Source: Cephalotus follicularis
Taxonomy: Eukaryota; Streptophyta; Magnoliopsida; Oxalidales; Cephalotaceae
Length of the DNA: 64,000 nucleotides
Reading direction: 5' to 3'
Assembly (NCBI GenBank): GCA_001972305.1
Contig: BDDD01002260.1
Location: forward strand, 348,924-412,923
Shown: piece by piece, positions 23,424 through 36,739 of the stretch
How positions within the stretch are numbered: the stretch's first letter is position 1
How the letters are laid out: each line of letters opens with the position of its first letter
Position numbers and translations under genes: made by a program
Notes under the pieces: generated by a model
Seen by the model: the letters and a program-made list of their open reading frames with translations, nothing else
Told to the model about the DNA's origin: nothing
Database searches by the model: none

Positions 23424-26397
23424 CATTATGTGACACACCGTGTCACTTTCACATGGTTGACGTGCAAAGGATGGGAGCTCATCATTATTATTAGTATTTA
23501 AAATAAAAAAAAAGAAATGAAAGCACCGGGAGGCGCTAGAAAGCGCCGGGCTTTTAAGTAAAAAAAGAGGGACTCGGGTGCCATGCGCCCGAGAATGAAG
23601 AATACAGAGAGATGAGCGGGAGAGAAACAAAGGCAGAGTAGCGCCGGAGAAGACGAAGGCGCCAGCACCGGGGAGAGGGAGAAACGGCGAGCTCCACTGC
23701 CAGGTACTCCTCTTCTCCTTCTTCCTCCATTTTCCTCTTTTCTTTTTCTTCTCTTTTGCACCGAACGGCCACTGGCCGTGCGTCTCCACTGCCGTTAATC
23801 GCCATATATGGAGATAATCTTCTTGGCATTGCCTATTTTGACCTTGTCTTGGGCGTTTTCTGACAGTTTTGGCGTTGGTTGGACGACTGAGTTGACCCAG
23901 AGAGTTTGGCACGGGTTGAGCGGTGGCGTTGTCGTTGGGGGCGAGTCACGGCGAGCCACGAGCACAGACGCGCATATCAGAGCAGTTGGATGCTGGTGAT
24001 GATGTGGCCGGAGTTAGGTCAAGGCTGCCAGAACTTTGCCAGAGTCCTGTAGAACTTTCGCGATGCATGATTTCTCTGGGCAAATTGTCTGCCTTTTTGG
24101 TGAGTTTCTATTTTGAATTAGTGCATATGTTCATAAATATTCATGTTGTATTTGATAGATTGCGAGATTCTAGCATAAATGTTGAAGTGTTTGAGAGACA
24201 TGGTTATGAGTAGTTATAGAATTGAAATGGGTTTAAGGGTGTTGGTGAATTTAAATGATGATATGCAATGGTGGAAGCATTGATATGAGTAGTAGATGGA
24301 TTATGAGTAGTAAGTAGTAAAAATTGAGAAATATGATTAATGATGCCATAAAAGGATTAGGAATTGAGATATTTGAACCATGAGTAAATGTCACTAAGCT
24401 TTGAAGGTAGATGAATATGGTTAATAAATCGGGGATAAAATATTTAAGTGAAATGAACAATGAGAAGAAAGAGGAGATATATGTAGATGTATATCCGGGT
24501 AATGTAATTGATATGTTTTGTTTATGCAGTGTGAAGGATGGTAGAGTTTCGAAAAGATAACGAGAACCAATGACCTATTCAAACTTTGAGGGATTAGTCC
24601 ATGGTAGTAATTGACACTGATATTTGTGAGTAGAAAGTCTCCTTCCTTTATCTTATTTGATTTTGAAATTCATGGATGATTGATATTTGTCTTTAATTTG
24701 ATTCTTTAATATCATTTAAATTGTTGATAACCTAAATTGAAATTCATTCCTATGCCTATTGATAGCCTTCATTGTTTGATTCTATCATGTGATATGGCTT
24801 GTTATAAGATGATTCCATAATTGTTTCTTGGAATCCTTTGTTGACATTCTCGACCAAACTCTGATATGACTTGTTGATTGTCCGATGTGCAATCGAGTCC
24901 ATAATGATTTCTTTTGGATCCTTATATGATATTTTCGATTGAATTCTCATATTGATATGATACATTGCCGGTTGTAGATTCATTTTGCCCTTGCTTTTAT
25001 CTCCACTTGGCTCCCGCGGATGGATATTGCTTCGTATTATCATTATATTCATAACGTCATATTGATAGTCCTGTTGTTTGCATATGTGCCCTGTGTTCTT
25101 GTGATATGTGACATTGGTCGGGATTTGTATTCTGTTTGTCTTTTGTTGATATATTCATTGGTTTGTGATATGATCTCGAGCGGGTATATGCTCGATGATC
25201 TGGGTGACTTGGTCACCTTCTCACATTTGTGACATCGTGACTTGTCATATTGTTATACTATGTTATACTCTGATGCTGGGTACCGGTGTAACACCCCGCG
25301 CCCGCAAATTAGACAGGTGGCATTACTCTCAATCCAATATACAGTATAATGGTCAGGGCTAGCAATATAAAAATACGGAAAAACTTAAAACTTTACAATG
25401 TGCGAAAGATACAACACAATAATCCATCCATACGATGAAATACATTGCAATAGCAGTGCTTTACAATACCAATCTTTTACAGTGCGATAACAGTCATTTC
25501 AATACAATACATTTCAATCCTGTCACTACAAAATCTCACCACCAGCTCAGCGGTACCCAAGCAGTCGTGCGATCAAAATGAGTCTTCAGTCCTTCTGTCC
25601 ATTGCTACCTACTGCCCTACCTATTCGGCACAAAAGTACAACACAGCTCCATCATGAAGGATGGGGTTAGCCACACTGGCTAAGCAGAAACCCCATGCAG
25701 CATGTATGCATGTACAATGTGCAATATCGATGACAGTCTATGCAATATCTATGTACTGTGTACAATATCAATGCATGACATGGCAAATGCATGAATATAG
25801 TTGGCGATCTGAATATCCATATGTCCTGGCCCATAACAGAATATACAGATAGGATCTATAACAATCAATCAATAGCAGACACTCAATGGTGGTGTAAAAA
25901 CACCCAATCAATCAAACAATATCCTATAAAGCATGCGACCTGGGGTCAGTACAATGTCAATCAATAGTAATGATCAATCCCACGGAAGGTAGTTCTTCGA
26001 AAAGGGTGGGAGATCTACCCATTTGTCTCAAACTGATCAGGTTTGGGACTCATAGGTCTTCCAACCTACGGCTGGGTCAATACAATATTGATGAGCTACA
26101 ACCATGGGGGAGCTACTATACCGTTAGGGAGCTACGACCCTCTGGGAGCATCAATCGTCAATCAATACAGCACTGCTTGTCAGCAGATCAATACGATAAA
26201 TGACGCGATCGACAAAATAGGTGGACAAAGTGGACAACCTAACATGCCAATGCGATTCATACGGTCTCTCCATAGGATTCATACAATACAATCCATCAAC
26301 CTATCAGTAAAATGCCGATAAGTGGTGATGTCTAATAGAGAAATTGGTTAATGCTTTGGACTGGAAATTCTGGCTTAAGTGCCGATGGTTCCAGGTA

Positions 26398-26605
26398 AAG
26401 AGTCGACGCTTTGGAGGCAACCGACGACGCTCCAAATGTAGGCATCAACGCTTCGAGATCAAGTGTGTTAGCTGACCTGGAGGAGACTTAAAGCGGCGAT
26501 GCTTTGTAGGAAAGCGTTAGCGCTTTAGTCGGGATAGAAGTTGGAGAACTCAGTATAAGCACGTGACCGGCAACGCTTAGGGATAAAGAGTCGACGCTTT
26601 GCCCT
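26398..26605. repeat. GTCGACGC palindrome array in solo LTR E
   Basis: Copies include AAAGAGTCGACGCTTTGG (twice), AAAGCGGCGATGCTTTG and AAAGCGTTAGCGCTTTAG. The flanking AAA/TTT matches the form seen in family C and T1. Confidence 0.8.
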
Positions 26606-27479
26606 GTGTCAGGTGCAAAATTCTAGCTTTTTGTCCTATTTCGGAGGATTTAAAGGGATCGAGGGACACGTGTCGAGCAAGGTAAGGAAGACTTATGATA
26701 TTTTGCTAGAAAAGGGCAGGTGGCATCAACTGGATGGAAGGAATTCCATCATATGGGCAACTAGGAGGCAAACTCACATGGGTGAGGTCATGGATGCACC
26801 ATGCAAGCTTGGCCTTCAAGTTTCCCTTTTTCTTTATATATGTGTGCATTCTTAGCTGCACAAAGGTTAGTTTTCTACTGAGATTAGAGAGGAGGATGCT
26901 TGGGAGAGACGAAGAGGAGGATATCAAGTGAGGTAAGGAAATTCTATACCCATTTTATCAAAGTTATTCCTCTGTTTTACTTCAAAATTGTGCAGCAGAT
27001 TGTTTTATTCATATCTTGCTCGTTTATAGATGAAATGTCAAATGGTTGAATGTTTTGAAAACCTTAAGATGTCTACTTTAACTGTTATGTTTTATGCATC
27101 TCGAAATTCTGTCGAATTCTTGATGAAAAGCCCCAGTTTCTTCTACTGCTCAGGTCTTGTTTTCAAAAGGAAACTGCAAATTTAAAAATTCATTGCAGCT
27201 TCGTTTCTAAATGGAATTTTATGATTTTTATCTCTATGAATTCTTTGAGATGTCTACTTTAACTATTATGTTTTAAGTTTTCCATTAAAGAGTTTATTTA
27301 TATATGAAATATCTATTTTAGTAAAGTTATGCAAAACTGTTTTATAATGGTTTTTGAGTTAATTACTCAAAGTGATGAGAATGGATTGTGAAAGGAAATG
27401 AAATGAAGGTTTCTATATGGAAAACCCGTTTTAGAAATGTTTTACGATGATGTTTTATAAATGCTTTGAGCTTATCACT

Positions 27480-27620
27480 CAAGGTATTAAGAAAGATGAA
27501 GAGAAATGTTTTATGAATGCATTTGAGTTAAGTACTCAAATGAAGAGAAATGTTTTATGAATGCATTTGAGTTAATTACTCAAATGAAGAGAAATGTGTT
27601 ATGAATGCTTTGTGCTGGTC
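27480..27620. repeat. ~48-bp tandem repeat with TTTGAGTTAATTACTCAAA
   Basis: Two to three units of GAGAAATGTTTTATGAATGC plus a near-palindromic TTTGAGTTAATTACTCAAA run in tandem. Weaker copies extend upstream to about 27,350. Confidence 0.75.
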
Positions 27621-28894
27621 ACTCAAAGTATTAAGAAATGTTTTATGAAATGAATTTATGACATGAACAACTACTGGATTGCGATCCAGTGAGGATTAAT
27701 CTCATAAAGATTAATGAATGAACCAAGAGAAATAATCCGAGATGGATTAATGTTAATGGAGCGTAAAGTGCTCGCGGACATGCATGTGATGTAAGGATAG
27801 TAATCGGGGAGTGCACAATACCCCGGTGAAGCGGTGTGAAAGGGTTCATTAGAGGTTCATGACCATTAAGTTTTATGAAATGTTATGTTTCATGAGATAT
27901 GAACAGAAAAAGGGTTTTAAAGATGTTTTGTTTATGAATGAGAAGAAAATGATTTTACTGATGTTTTTAAGTATGGCTTTGATACAAGCCAAAAGAAAGT
28001 ATGATTGGAAAACGTTTTTGATTGTTTTCAAGTATGTCGGTGTTATACACCAGAAAATGCATGATTTTAAAAATGTTCCGATTTTACGAAAGTTATCCTA
28101 AAAATGGATTTCGAAAGTGAAATGTTCTAGTCTTATGAAAGTAGAAAATGATTTTCAATGATATTTGAAAATGTATGATTGCAAACGTTTTGATATAAAT
28201 TATCAAAAACAATGGATTTTGATAACGTTTTATGACTATGTTTCTTACTGGGCTCTTTAAAGCTCACTCCTTTCAATGTCTTGTTTTCAAACAAATCTTC
28301 CAGGAAACGTTGAACGTGAAGTTGCGAGCTTTAGTGGAAGTTCACGAAAGAAGAGTAAGGAAAGAAAGTATGATATGCTATGAAGTTATGTTTTAATGTC
28401 ATGTGTTAATGTTTTCTGCCATGTATCATTTTATGATAAACAATGTATAGATGTTAAAGTAAGAAATTGAATGCTATAGGTTATGATGTTTTTATGTAAG
28501 ATGATGATATCAAGAGTTATTGAACATACTTGAAAGTATGAGAAGTTAATGGTAATGGTGAGTATATGATTGTTTTATGATGTAATAAGTTTATGTTTTT
28601 CTGCTGGGTAAGGTTACATATTAAGTGATGTACAAATGCAAAGGTATTAGAAACGATCATGATAATGAGAATATGACATTTTGAAATTGGTGTTTCAAAG
28701 ATGTAAGCATATGTGATCTTGTGAAGTTATTGAGTAATAATGTTAGGTTTTAAATCTAAGCTAAGATTAAATGATATGAAATGGATCGTTAAATGATTAA
28801 ACAATTTGATGGTTAATGGTTCACACCCAACGTAACGCACCGATCTTCGTAGCTCGCTTTGAACATAAAGTGGACTCAGGTCGGGGGCGCTACA

Positions 28895-29075
28895 AACGGC
28901 GTCGACGCATTTCATTAAAAATAACCTGTAAATGCACATCGATGTTCGGTATCGATGTCTTTCTCAAAGAAGAGAAATCTTGAAGGACATCGATGTCTTT
29001 GCTGCAGAAACCAAAGATGTGACATTTCAAGCAAAAGACATCGATGTCCATGGGCTAGGGATCGATGTCTTTGCT
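28895..29075. repeat. CATCGATGTC palindrome array in solo LTR D
   Basis: Repeated ACATCGATGTCTTTG and GGTATCGATGTCTTTC-like units lie here, plus one GGCGTCGACGCATT at 28,898. This is the ATCGAT variant of the GTCGAC array. Confidence 0.8.
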
Positions 29076-29513
29076 GGACAGGGTCAATTTTTATGCCGAA
29101 AACCAGCCAATCTCATACCAAAATACAATTTAAAGCCACTCTTTGAAAACCAATATTTAAAATCAATCATTTGAGGTTAGTAAAACTTGTTACAACCTTC
29201 AAAATTCAATTTCAATCCTCCTAGATCAGTTAGATCAAGGAAATCAATAAAAACCCTAGTTTTTCAATTCAATGCAATACAATCACTCAATTCAATCAAT
29301 CATTCAATCAATTATGCAGTTAAGCAATAGGCAATCAAGTAGGGAAGTCCTACCTTTAATGAAGCTTCAAAAGTTGAGCTAACGATCGATCAATGGCTGG
29401 AAACACTCAAGAATCGGCTGCTATGTCACTCAATCGGCAACCCACACCTGCAATCGGTATCCTCGTTGAAGTAGATGTAATCCGGTTGCTATGGAGATGG
29501 AGGGAGGCTGCCA

Positions 29514-29516
<3 letters not shown>

Positions 29517-29549
<33 letters not shown>
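29517..29549. repeat. (AG)n microsatellite
   Basis: A pure AG run of about 33 bases lies in solo LTR D. Confidence 0.95.
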
Positions 29550-29552
<3 letters not shown>

Positions 29553-30205
29553 ATGAAAGAATGAGAGTGAGAAATTGACTTATATAGTCAATTTGACCAT
29601 CTCCCTGAAACTCAGCCCAAAATCCTGACTACACATGCATATAATCAATACAATCACAATAGGTATAGGAATACCTCAATTCAATACAATTCGGTACAGT
29701 ACAATATGGTACAATGTATGCATGAATAGTATGAAAAGGGAATTCGGGTCGTCACAACTGGGTTTCTGATATGTATTACTGGTCCAAGGAGAGGTATATG
29801 TTTGATGCTCAATTCTACTTAGCAGGCTCATTGGTCTATGACGGGGTGTTATGTGGAAACTGCCCCTGGGTTCCATACCTGGATCTGCGGCATACTATTG
29901 TCTATGATGGTATGCTGAGTGTGAGTGCAGCAGAGCTGCTCCATTACCCTCCTATTGGACTGTGTTTGGTTACTGGATATATATATGATTTTCGGACGAG
30001 GGATGGGTCCGTGCACTGATCATGCCGGCCCCTCGGACAAGGCAAAGGCATAGACACTCTATACCGGTATATGAAGGATATGTACAGTCCTGTAGCGTAT
30101 GGCCTATTTATATATTATTGCTGCAACGGTTATGATATGACGTCATGTGATTTGGCAGGGTTATGATATGACACCATGTGATTTGGCGGGGTTATGATAT
30201 GAGGT

Positions 30206-32760
30206 TGTCACACCCCATTTTCGATAAACAACGTAAAAGCAGAAGAGGCAAATAACATCTAAGATTTAGCTTATGCAAAAACCATAAAATTTAAACTTTT
30301 CAAATAAGATATCAGTTACGGAAGCATTAAACTCATAAAATGAAAAACACATAACGTGCATCCCATACTACACGTTACTAAAAATACGTCTGTCATAGTT
30401 AAAAGCCCACAAAACGGAACGTGATCCAAAATACATTATCCAGTATCATCATAAGTCAAGTAAACCGGAAAATACAGTACACAACACCCAAAGGGACATA
30501 ACCCCTAAGTAAAAACATTATCAAAACTTGTACTTCATCCATGCTGATCCCCAAAGCCGGTCCACTGCATCAATCTGTAAAGTAGGGGGTTAGCCTTTGT
30601 CCTCACTTGGCTAAGCATAAGTGCACTTGGGATCAACATTAAATACATATCATGTAATGTATGCATAGATGATGCAGTGTAGTAGAAATCTAGTTTATAT
30701 ATATATATGAAAAAATATATAAGTTTATCAGTACTGTAAAATATCAGTGGGAACATATATATGAAAATATATGTATACAATAACGGTACAGTAGTAACCC
30801 GGCCAGGGCTACATCAACAGGCACAGTAATGTCCGAAAAGGACCAGTAAACAGGATAGTATATCCACAAAGGGACCACAAACAGGCAGTTAGTATGTACA
30901 ACGCCACTAACTCCTGGCCCCACGTTGCTCTCCCACTTCGGTCCCTTCTCCAGGCAACCAAGCAAGACAATAGTACAATACAGTGAGTTACCCAGCTAAC
31001 TGCTGTCCCCTAGGTCAACCCTGCCACTAGTCATCGCCGACAGTCCCCGCCACGCAACTAGTACGACTCAAGCACAAACACAGTAAATTCACAGAACAAG
31101 CACGGTGAATAGTCACAGTAAACAGTGCAGTAACAGTACAGTAATGATCATTAGATCAGCAACAGGCAGTTCATTTCAAAATATTTTCGAAGGTCGTAAA
31201 CATTTGAAATATGTATTTCCAATAAATAGAAAATACTTTAAATAATTTCAGTAGTGGAAATTGCTTTCCCAGTATGTTCGAAATTATAACAATACTCATT
31301 TTATATTTTCGTACTCAAACATAGTAGTTTTCAAACTCAGATGTGCATTTCTAAATTAATATAACAATTTAGAAATCATAACAGTTCATAAATGGTTATT
31401 AAACAGGTAGTAAACAGTACATATGCAATGCATACAAATGCTCAAATGCATCCTAAGCGAAATTGGGATCATCGGGTGTCAAAATCGTAAAAAACTGTCC
31501 AAACAGGACCCTAAAGCGTCGACGTTTTTCCCTTGGGCGTTGACGCTTATGTCCTCTAAGTGTCGACGTTTAGTCCCATAGCGTCAGCGCTTTCCATTGC
31601 CTAGGCGTCGATGTCTCCTCCCATAGGCGTCGACGTTTAAAATGATTTCAGAAAATAAAACGCAGTTCACAGTACAAAGCGTCGACGCTTACCAAAGGTG
31701 TCGACGTTTTCGAGCATTAGTCGTCTTCTTCCTCGCAACATGGCAAACCAGTAACAGTTCCACCACGAGAACATGCAATCCAACATGTATAAAGCCCATA
31801 AAACCTATATGCAACATCATGTTACACATCCAGTGCAACATGGCATAATTTCAGTGACCAAAAACAGTTCAACAGGCCATGCAATCTATGCATAAACATC
31901 ACTGATCAAACACCAATTATTGAACACAAAACACAATTATGGGTTCCCCTACCTCTAAACCCCAAGTTAGGAGTTGCAATCCACCTCTTTAAGTCCTAGA
32001 ATCTGGTCACAGTAGCCTCAAGGTTCGTCCTCTGCTGCCTGCCACAAGCTTCAAGCTCCAAGCTCCAAAATGCTCAACAATGGTGGTTCCTCTCTCTCTT
32101 TCACTTTCTGTTTTCTTACTCTGGTGTTTTAGATGAACCAAGGACAAAGAGAGGAGCAATTATGCTTTGGGAAACCCTCTCTCTCCTTCTCCATTTCCGT
32201 TGCATGCATTTCTCAGGTCCCATTTCCCCATTTCCTTTCTATCCCAGTTTTTGTTCTTTTCCTCTAACTTTCTGCCATTGCAGGTAATGAAACCATATTC
32301 TCTTGCATGCAAATGCTAAGGCCACTTGTCTGGTGCATGCCTGGAACCTTGCAAGCATGGCTAACACATTTCATATGCATATGAATACGCCAAGAAGGTG
32401 ATACACACTTGTCCCTTGCCCCACGTCTTCTGTCAGCGTATAAACATGTCGGATATTCGACGCTAAGCGTCGACAGTCACATGCAGGCATCGACGCTTAT
32501 GTGTTTGAATTAAGCATGCGTTTTAATTGCTTATGCGTCGGCGCTTCACTCAAGGCGCCGGCGCTTTAGCCTCAAAACTGTGCCGTTTTGACTTTATCTT
32601 ACACTTTATCATTTCCTTAGCATTTCCTCTTCCAAAATCGACATTATTAGATTTTGGAAAACATCATCAACGTCGGGAATTTTGTTATTCTCATTAATTC
32701 TATGATAAGGTTAGATCAAAAATTAAATTATTACAATGCATGAAAATCCTGGGCGTTACA
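30206..32760 (-). mobile_element. Solo LTR, family T1-like, minus strand (TSD GAGGT)
   Basis: On the plus strand it runs from TGTCACACCCC to CTGGGCGTTACA, so on the minus strand it is TGTAACGCCCAG...GGGGTGTGACA. The 5-bp TSD GAGGT is perfect (30,201-30,205 and 32,761-32,765), and the 3' LTR at about 39,006 gives the uninterrupted sequence. Two palindrome clusters are present (31,500-31,715 and 32,455-32,570). The distal motif CCTCACTTGGCTAAGC near 30,600 is the reverse of the T1 motif. No internal domain, so a 2,555-bp solo LTR. Confidence 0.92.
31500..31715. repeat. GTCGACGC palindrome array
   Basis: Copies include AAAGCGTCGACGTTTTTC, GGCGTCGACGTTTAAA and AAAGCGTCGACGCTTACC. A second, smaller cluster in the same LTR lies at 32,455-32,570 (CTAAGCGTCGACAG, GGCGCCGGCGCTTTAG). 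Confidence 0.85.
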
Positions 32761-34181
32761 GAGGTAGTGACATGATTGGTACCGGCATCCTCTTATATTT
32801 AGTTTGTTTAGGACTCTTTAGGCACATATTACATTCTTGATATTGATACTATCTTTTGAGTTACGATCGTATCCTTGAGCTTTGATATATAGATACTTGA
32901 ATTTATTTTGACTATCATGTATTTGAGTATTGCCTTGAGTTTGATATTTGTTCAATGGACTTGTTGAGTCACTGGTTATTTCATTGGAGTCTTGCTATTG
33001 TGCTTTTTATGTTTAACTTTATCTCATTGTTGACTTATGAGTTTCTTTTATGGATCTTGCTCTCATTCTTGACTCATGTTTATATTGTTGGGCCATTTGT
33101 TGAGTATCGAGATTTCCTTCACGGATTTTGTTTATACTTGCGTATCTTGCTTCCTTTTCGTGAATTAACATTTGTGGAATTCGATATTCTTGAGGATTTT
33201 GATGTTCTTTTGTTGATCTTGATATTCCCTGTTGATTTTGATATCCTTTGTAGATCTAGATATACTCTGTGGATCTTTATATATTCCTTGTGGATTTTGA
33301 TAACGTTTGTGGATCTTGGTCTCACTATGGATCTTGTTGTTATTATGGAACTCTATACTTGAGCATTGAGTTTGCATCCATGGAGTACTTTCTTCTACCT
33401 TGTACTTGTAGTCTTGTTCATATTAGAGCTCCTTTTTTGTTTTCGTTGTTGAGATTTAAGCTTAGTTTCTATGGATTTATATTATTTCGTTTTTGTTGCT
33501 TATACATTTGATTATATTATGCTCATTTTCTTCAGCACATCCAATTCTTTGATGGATGTACAGGAGATGTTTTGTTTCTACTCACTTAGTCATTTGGACT
33601 AACTCCCTTCTTTTTCTTTCCCCTCCCAGATAAATGCAAGATGGTAAGCAATTGTTGAGTTTATTTTCGGTGGATGATGGACCACGAGGGCAGGGCATGC
33701 TACCAGAATTTCAACACATGCATAATATCACCACATCAACATTTAAATTCTGCATTTACTTATGTTTTTTTATATAAACGACTTTCTTTTATGGTTTTGC
33801 TTTTAAAGGGCCGAGCCCTATATATTTGCTTTTTATGCTTGATATTATGGTTGAGGCAGAGCCCAACCCATGCTTACTGTTTTAAATTATGGTTTACTGA
33901 GGGCTGAGCCCAATTATAAACTGTTGATTCCTCCTTCGGCAGTGTGGTTATAAACTGCAATTTTCTTTACAGGTTGCATCGTCCGATAAACGGATGCTAC
34001 ATGCTCGATTTTCGTAAAAATTTAAGAGTTAGAAAAATTTTCAAGTTTTTAGAAAGCTTAACTTATGGTTTGATGAATTTTTTTTAATGAATTTCAGGTT
34101 TTAAGATATCACGTGGTGGTTTCCGAAAGGAGGCTTGTCACGTGATTGTCACATCCGTCTCGGTAGGAAACGGGTGTGACA

Positions 34182-36739
34182 TTTTGGTATAAGAGCTTTT
34201 GGTTTTAGATTCTCTATACTTGTATCGTAAATTGTTTTTCAAAAGTGGTTTCAAGTTTTACAAACTCTTTCATATCATGCATTGCATCAGTGTCATGTGT
34301 TCGGTAGCATACCCAGTGGTCGGTAAGATGGTCCCGCTGTGGACATAAATAGTAAGACATTTCATAGTTACCAGATAGACGGCTTATGTAGAATGAGAGT
34401 AAAATGTAAGAATAAGGATTCTAAGATCAAAGGTATTCTAGGATGTTATCTTCATTTTGGGTAGCGGCGAAGTTAGCCTCGAGGATGTTATTTTCCCTAT
34501 AGCCCTTTATTAATTGATGTGTCGGAGCCAGAGTTCTAGCGGGCCATAGCCTGGCTATTCTAAACTTTATGAGCTATCAGCGCATGATGTATACGATAGA
34601 ACACCTTAAATTCATTGGAGGAACTACTCTATGGTTCTTGCATATGTTCCAGGGCAGCATCATGGTGACGAATTATTCGAAGAGGCTCAGGCGATCATCA
34701 TAGTACGTTTTTGCTTGAGTACTTGATGGAAACGTTAACGGAGTACAAGGAAGGATTTAGCCTATAAGGCTAAGTCTAGAAGACATCATCGATTGTAGAT
34801 GAATGTCGGTCTTATGCAGATCTTTATAGATAGAGATTCAAACCTCGAGCAGAGCTGCGTGGAGACGATTAAAGAGTACAATTATGCTCACGAATCCCCC
34901 AGGGCAAGGCAAATGTGAATACAGATGCTTTGAGTAAGAAGTTTTCTACTTCTCTTACTTATCTTTGGATGAGTTATTCAGATCATTGCACGTAAACCTG
35001 TTAGCCTTATGCATGGAAGCTCTATCGTCTGCTCTTCGAGAGAGACCGATATTGCAGGATAAGATCAGTGATGCTCGGTGATAGAATGGTAATCGCACTG
35101 ACTGCTCGCTTTGAGACAACGAAACGTCGATGTATGGAATAGGTTATGTGTGTTTCTCGATGAAGCCGTCAAACAGAAGTTTTTTGTGAAGGCCATAGTT
35201 TATCTTATGCGATGCATTCTAATAGTGCCAAGTATATCATCTCTTGATGGAGCACTTATGGTAGAACAACACACGAAGAGAGAATATCATCGTTTTAATC
35301 ATCAGATGTTCGACATGCGGGTAACTTATACAGAGCAATAGCAAAACTTCAAGCAATTGCAGTTGCTTTATATTCTCAAACAAAAGTGTGTGCTTGGCTG
35401 TGCGTGTGCATCTTGATGTGCGCTTGTGTGCATTTTATGCAGACGATGCCTTCGTTGCCCACACGAAGAGTTTGTACGCATGCTATTGTGTGCAGTTCTT
35501 GTTGTTTGCTTGGTGGTTGTGCGTGCATAATGAGTTGCATGCATGAGATTTGTCTACGTATTTATGTGCATGTTCTTCTACGTGCGATTGCGGTTGTACG
35601 CATGATGACATGAGTATGTGCAACCTACCTTAATGATGCTTTGAGCCTATGCATGAGATTTGTCTGATGTTTCGATTGTTAGCCTTGATTGTCAGCACCA
35701 GGAGTTTTTACTCATTCTTATATCACGCCTATCGGTGCTAGCATGGGATTCTCTTGATGTTTCCACATGTTTGAAGTTGTCTATTCATCGTTTTGATTTG
35801 TGGATCGTTTAGACAACCTCTTGCCTTGTGTACGTTCGAGCATTTGAGTGGTATTTTGGTTGCATGGCTTGGATGAGTCTAGGATGATTAATTCATCGAT
35901 CAATACGCATGCCTCTTCAGTTTTGTCCTCGGACATCCTTGCTATTGGTGGATTGCGTTTGAGACTTGTGCTACATACATATGAAACGGAATCCCGTTGT
36001 CCCTCGAAAGATGTTTACCTGATGCCTTTTCAGGTGTTGGCTGACCACGTAGTAGTTCGTGTGTTCCAAACATACGCGGTTTCATTCGATGTGTCTGTTC
36101 GCTTGATGGGTGGCTCATGTGGTTTTTGACGTCATGTGAGAGCATGTCGCGATGGACTTCGTTATATGACCTATCCAATGGCTTATTTCTGTCGATTCGG
36201 CTCATCTATGATCTAGACCACTTTGAGGTGTGATCATTTCAGCACTAATGCATCAGATTCCATCGAAACTTTGAAGTTAAGTGCTTGAGCGAGAATAGTT
36301 CTAAGATGGGCTTGTCTTATGACTTTCACAGACACAGGCTCGTGGCATGACACCTCCATGAAATGTGTATGGTTGGCAACACGAGATACACTCATGTTGG
36401 GATAATATCGGTGAGAGTAATACGTGAAGAGCCTACTGATATCTCAAAGTAGGTTGAGGAGTTTGTAAACAGATGTCGCGTGAAAATGAAGTTTCAGTTG
36501 GATGAAAGAAAAGTGTTCCTACAGGCATCACGGTACAAGAGTGTTTCAGATAGGAAGTCGCGAAAGGCTCAGTTCCAATGGCATTGGATCATTCGAAACC
36601 ACTCTAAGTATTCATGATAGCTTCCACGTATCAGTGTTGAGGAAGTGCCAGTACAGGTACATGAGCATGCGATACACAGATTACTTTACAATTTGATGTG
36701 AATAAATTTCGGGGATGAAATTTCTTAAGGGGGGGAGAT
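34182..36739 (+). pseudogene. Internal region of the 27-kb Ty3 element: PBS, pol scraps, PPT
   Basis: It opens with a tRNA-iMet-type primer-binding site (TGGTATAAGAGC at 34,185-34,196) and closes with a purine tract (36,727-36,738). Recognisable scraps are an RNase H-like block near 34,900-34,945 and the end of integrase, with FHVSVLRK near 36,626-36,660. No gag, protease or reverse transcriptase could be recognised. At 2.56 kb it is much shorter than a full Ty3 internal domain (usually 4-6 kb) and shorter than either LTR, so it is a deletion derivative with many breaks. Confidence 0.8.

Larger units (their letters stand above)
26326..28894 (+). mobile_element. Probable solo LTR E nested in solo LTR D
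   Basis: A plus-oriented LTR-like segment ends GTCGGGGGCGCTACA at 28,894. It contains an AAAGCGTCGACGC-type cluster (26,398-26,605), a leader-like region near 26,820-26,940, ~48-bp tandem units at 27,480-27,620, and an R/U5-like stretch near 28,255. The left end is uncertain: TGATGTCTAATAG at 26,326 is the best guess, but the flanks AGTGG and AACGG are not a clean TSD. Confidence 0.55.
25287..29756 (-). mobile_element. Solo LTR D in the 5' LTR (TSD ACCGG/ACTGG)
   Basis: On the minus strand it starts TGTGACGACCCG (plus end 29,756) and ends GCGGGGTGTTACA (plus start 25,287). The flanks ACCGG (25,282-25,286) and ACTGG (29,757-29,761) are a 5-bp TSD with one change, and the 3' LTR has the uninterrupted site at 38,593. 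Removing the nested solo LTR E leaves about 1.9 kb. It contains ATCGATGTC-type palindromes at 28,895-29,075 and a (GA)n run at 29,517-29,549. No internal domain was seen, so it is a solo LTR. Confidence 0.85.
23429..34181 (+). mobile_element. 5' LTR of the 27-kb Ty3 element (interrupted)
   Basis: The LTR blocks are 23,429-25,286, 29,762-30,205 and 32,766-34,181, interrupted by solo LTRs at 25,287-29,756 and 30,206-32,760. Each block aligns to the uninterrupted 3' LTR (36,740-38,597, 38,598-39,012 and 39,013-40,207 with 50,305-50,486). This fixes both insertion sites independently of the TSDs. Confidence 0.92.

Noticed and set aside
23406-23912. A 168-codon frame, with similar frames at 36,799-37,116
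   Set aside because: It covers the start of the 5' LTR and its duplicate in the 3' LTR, and crosses purine-rich leader-like sequence; no domain is recognisable.
34182-34200. Possible tRNA fragment near the 5' LTR
   Set aside because: Only about 12 bases complementary to a tRNA 3' end are present; this is the primer-binding site of the retroelement.
35386-35613. Cys-rich small protein in the 27-kb element's internal region
   Set aside because: The Cys codons come from a TG/GTGCA-rich repeat; position and composition fit decayed pol, not a gene.
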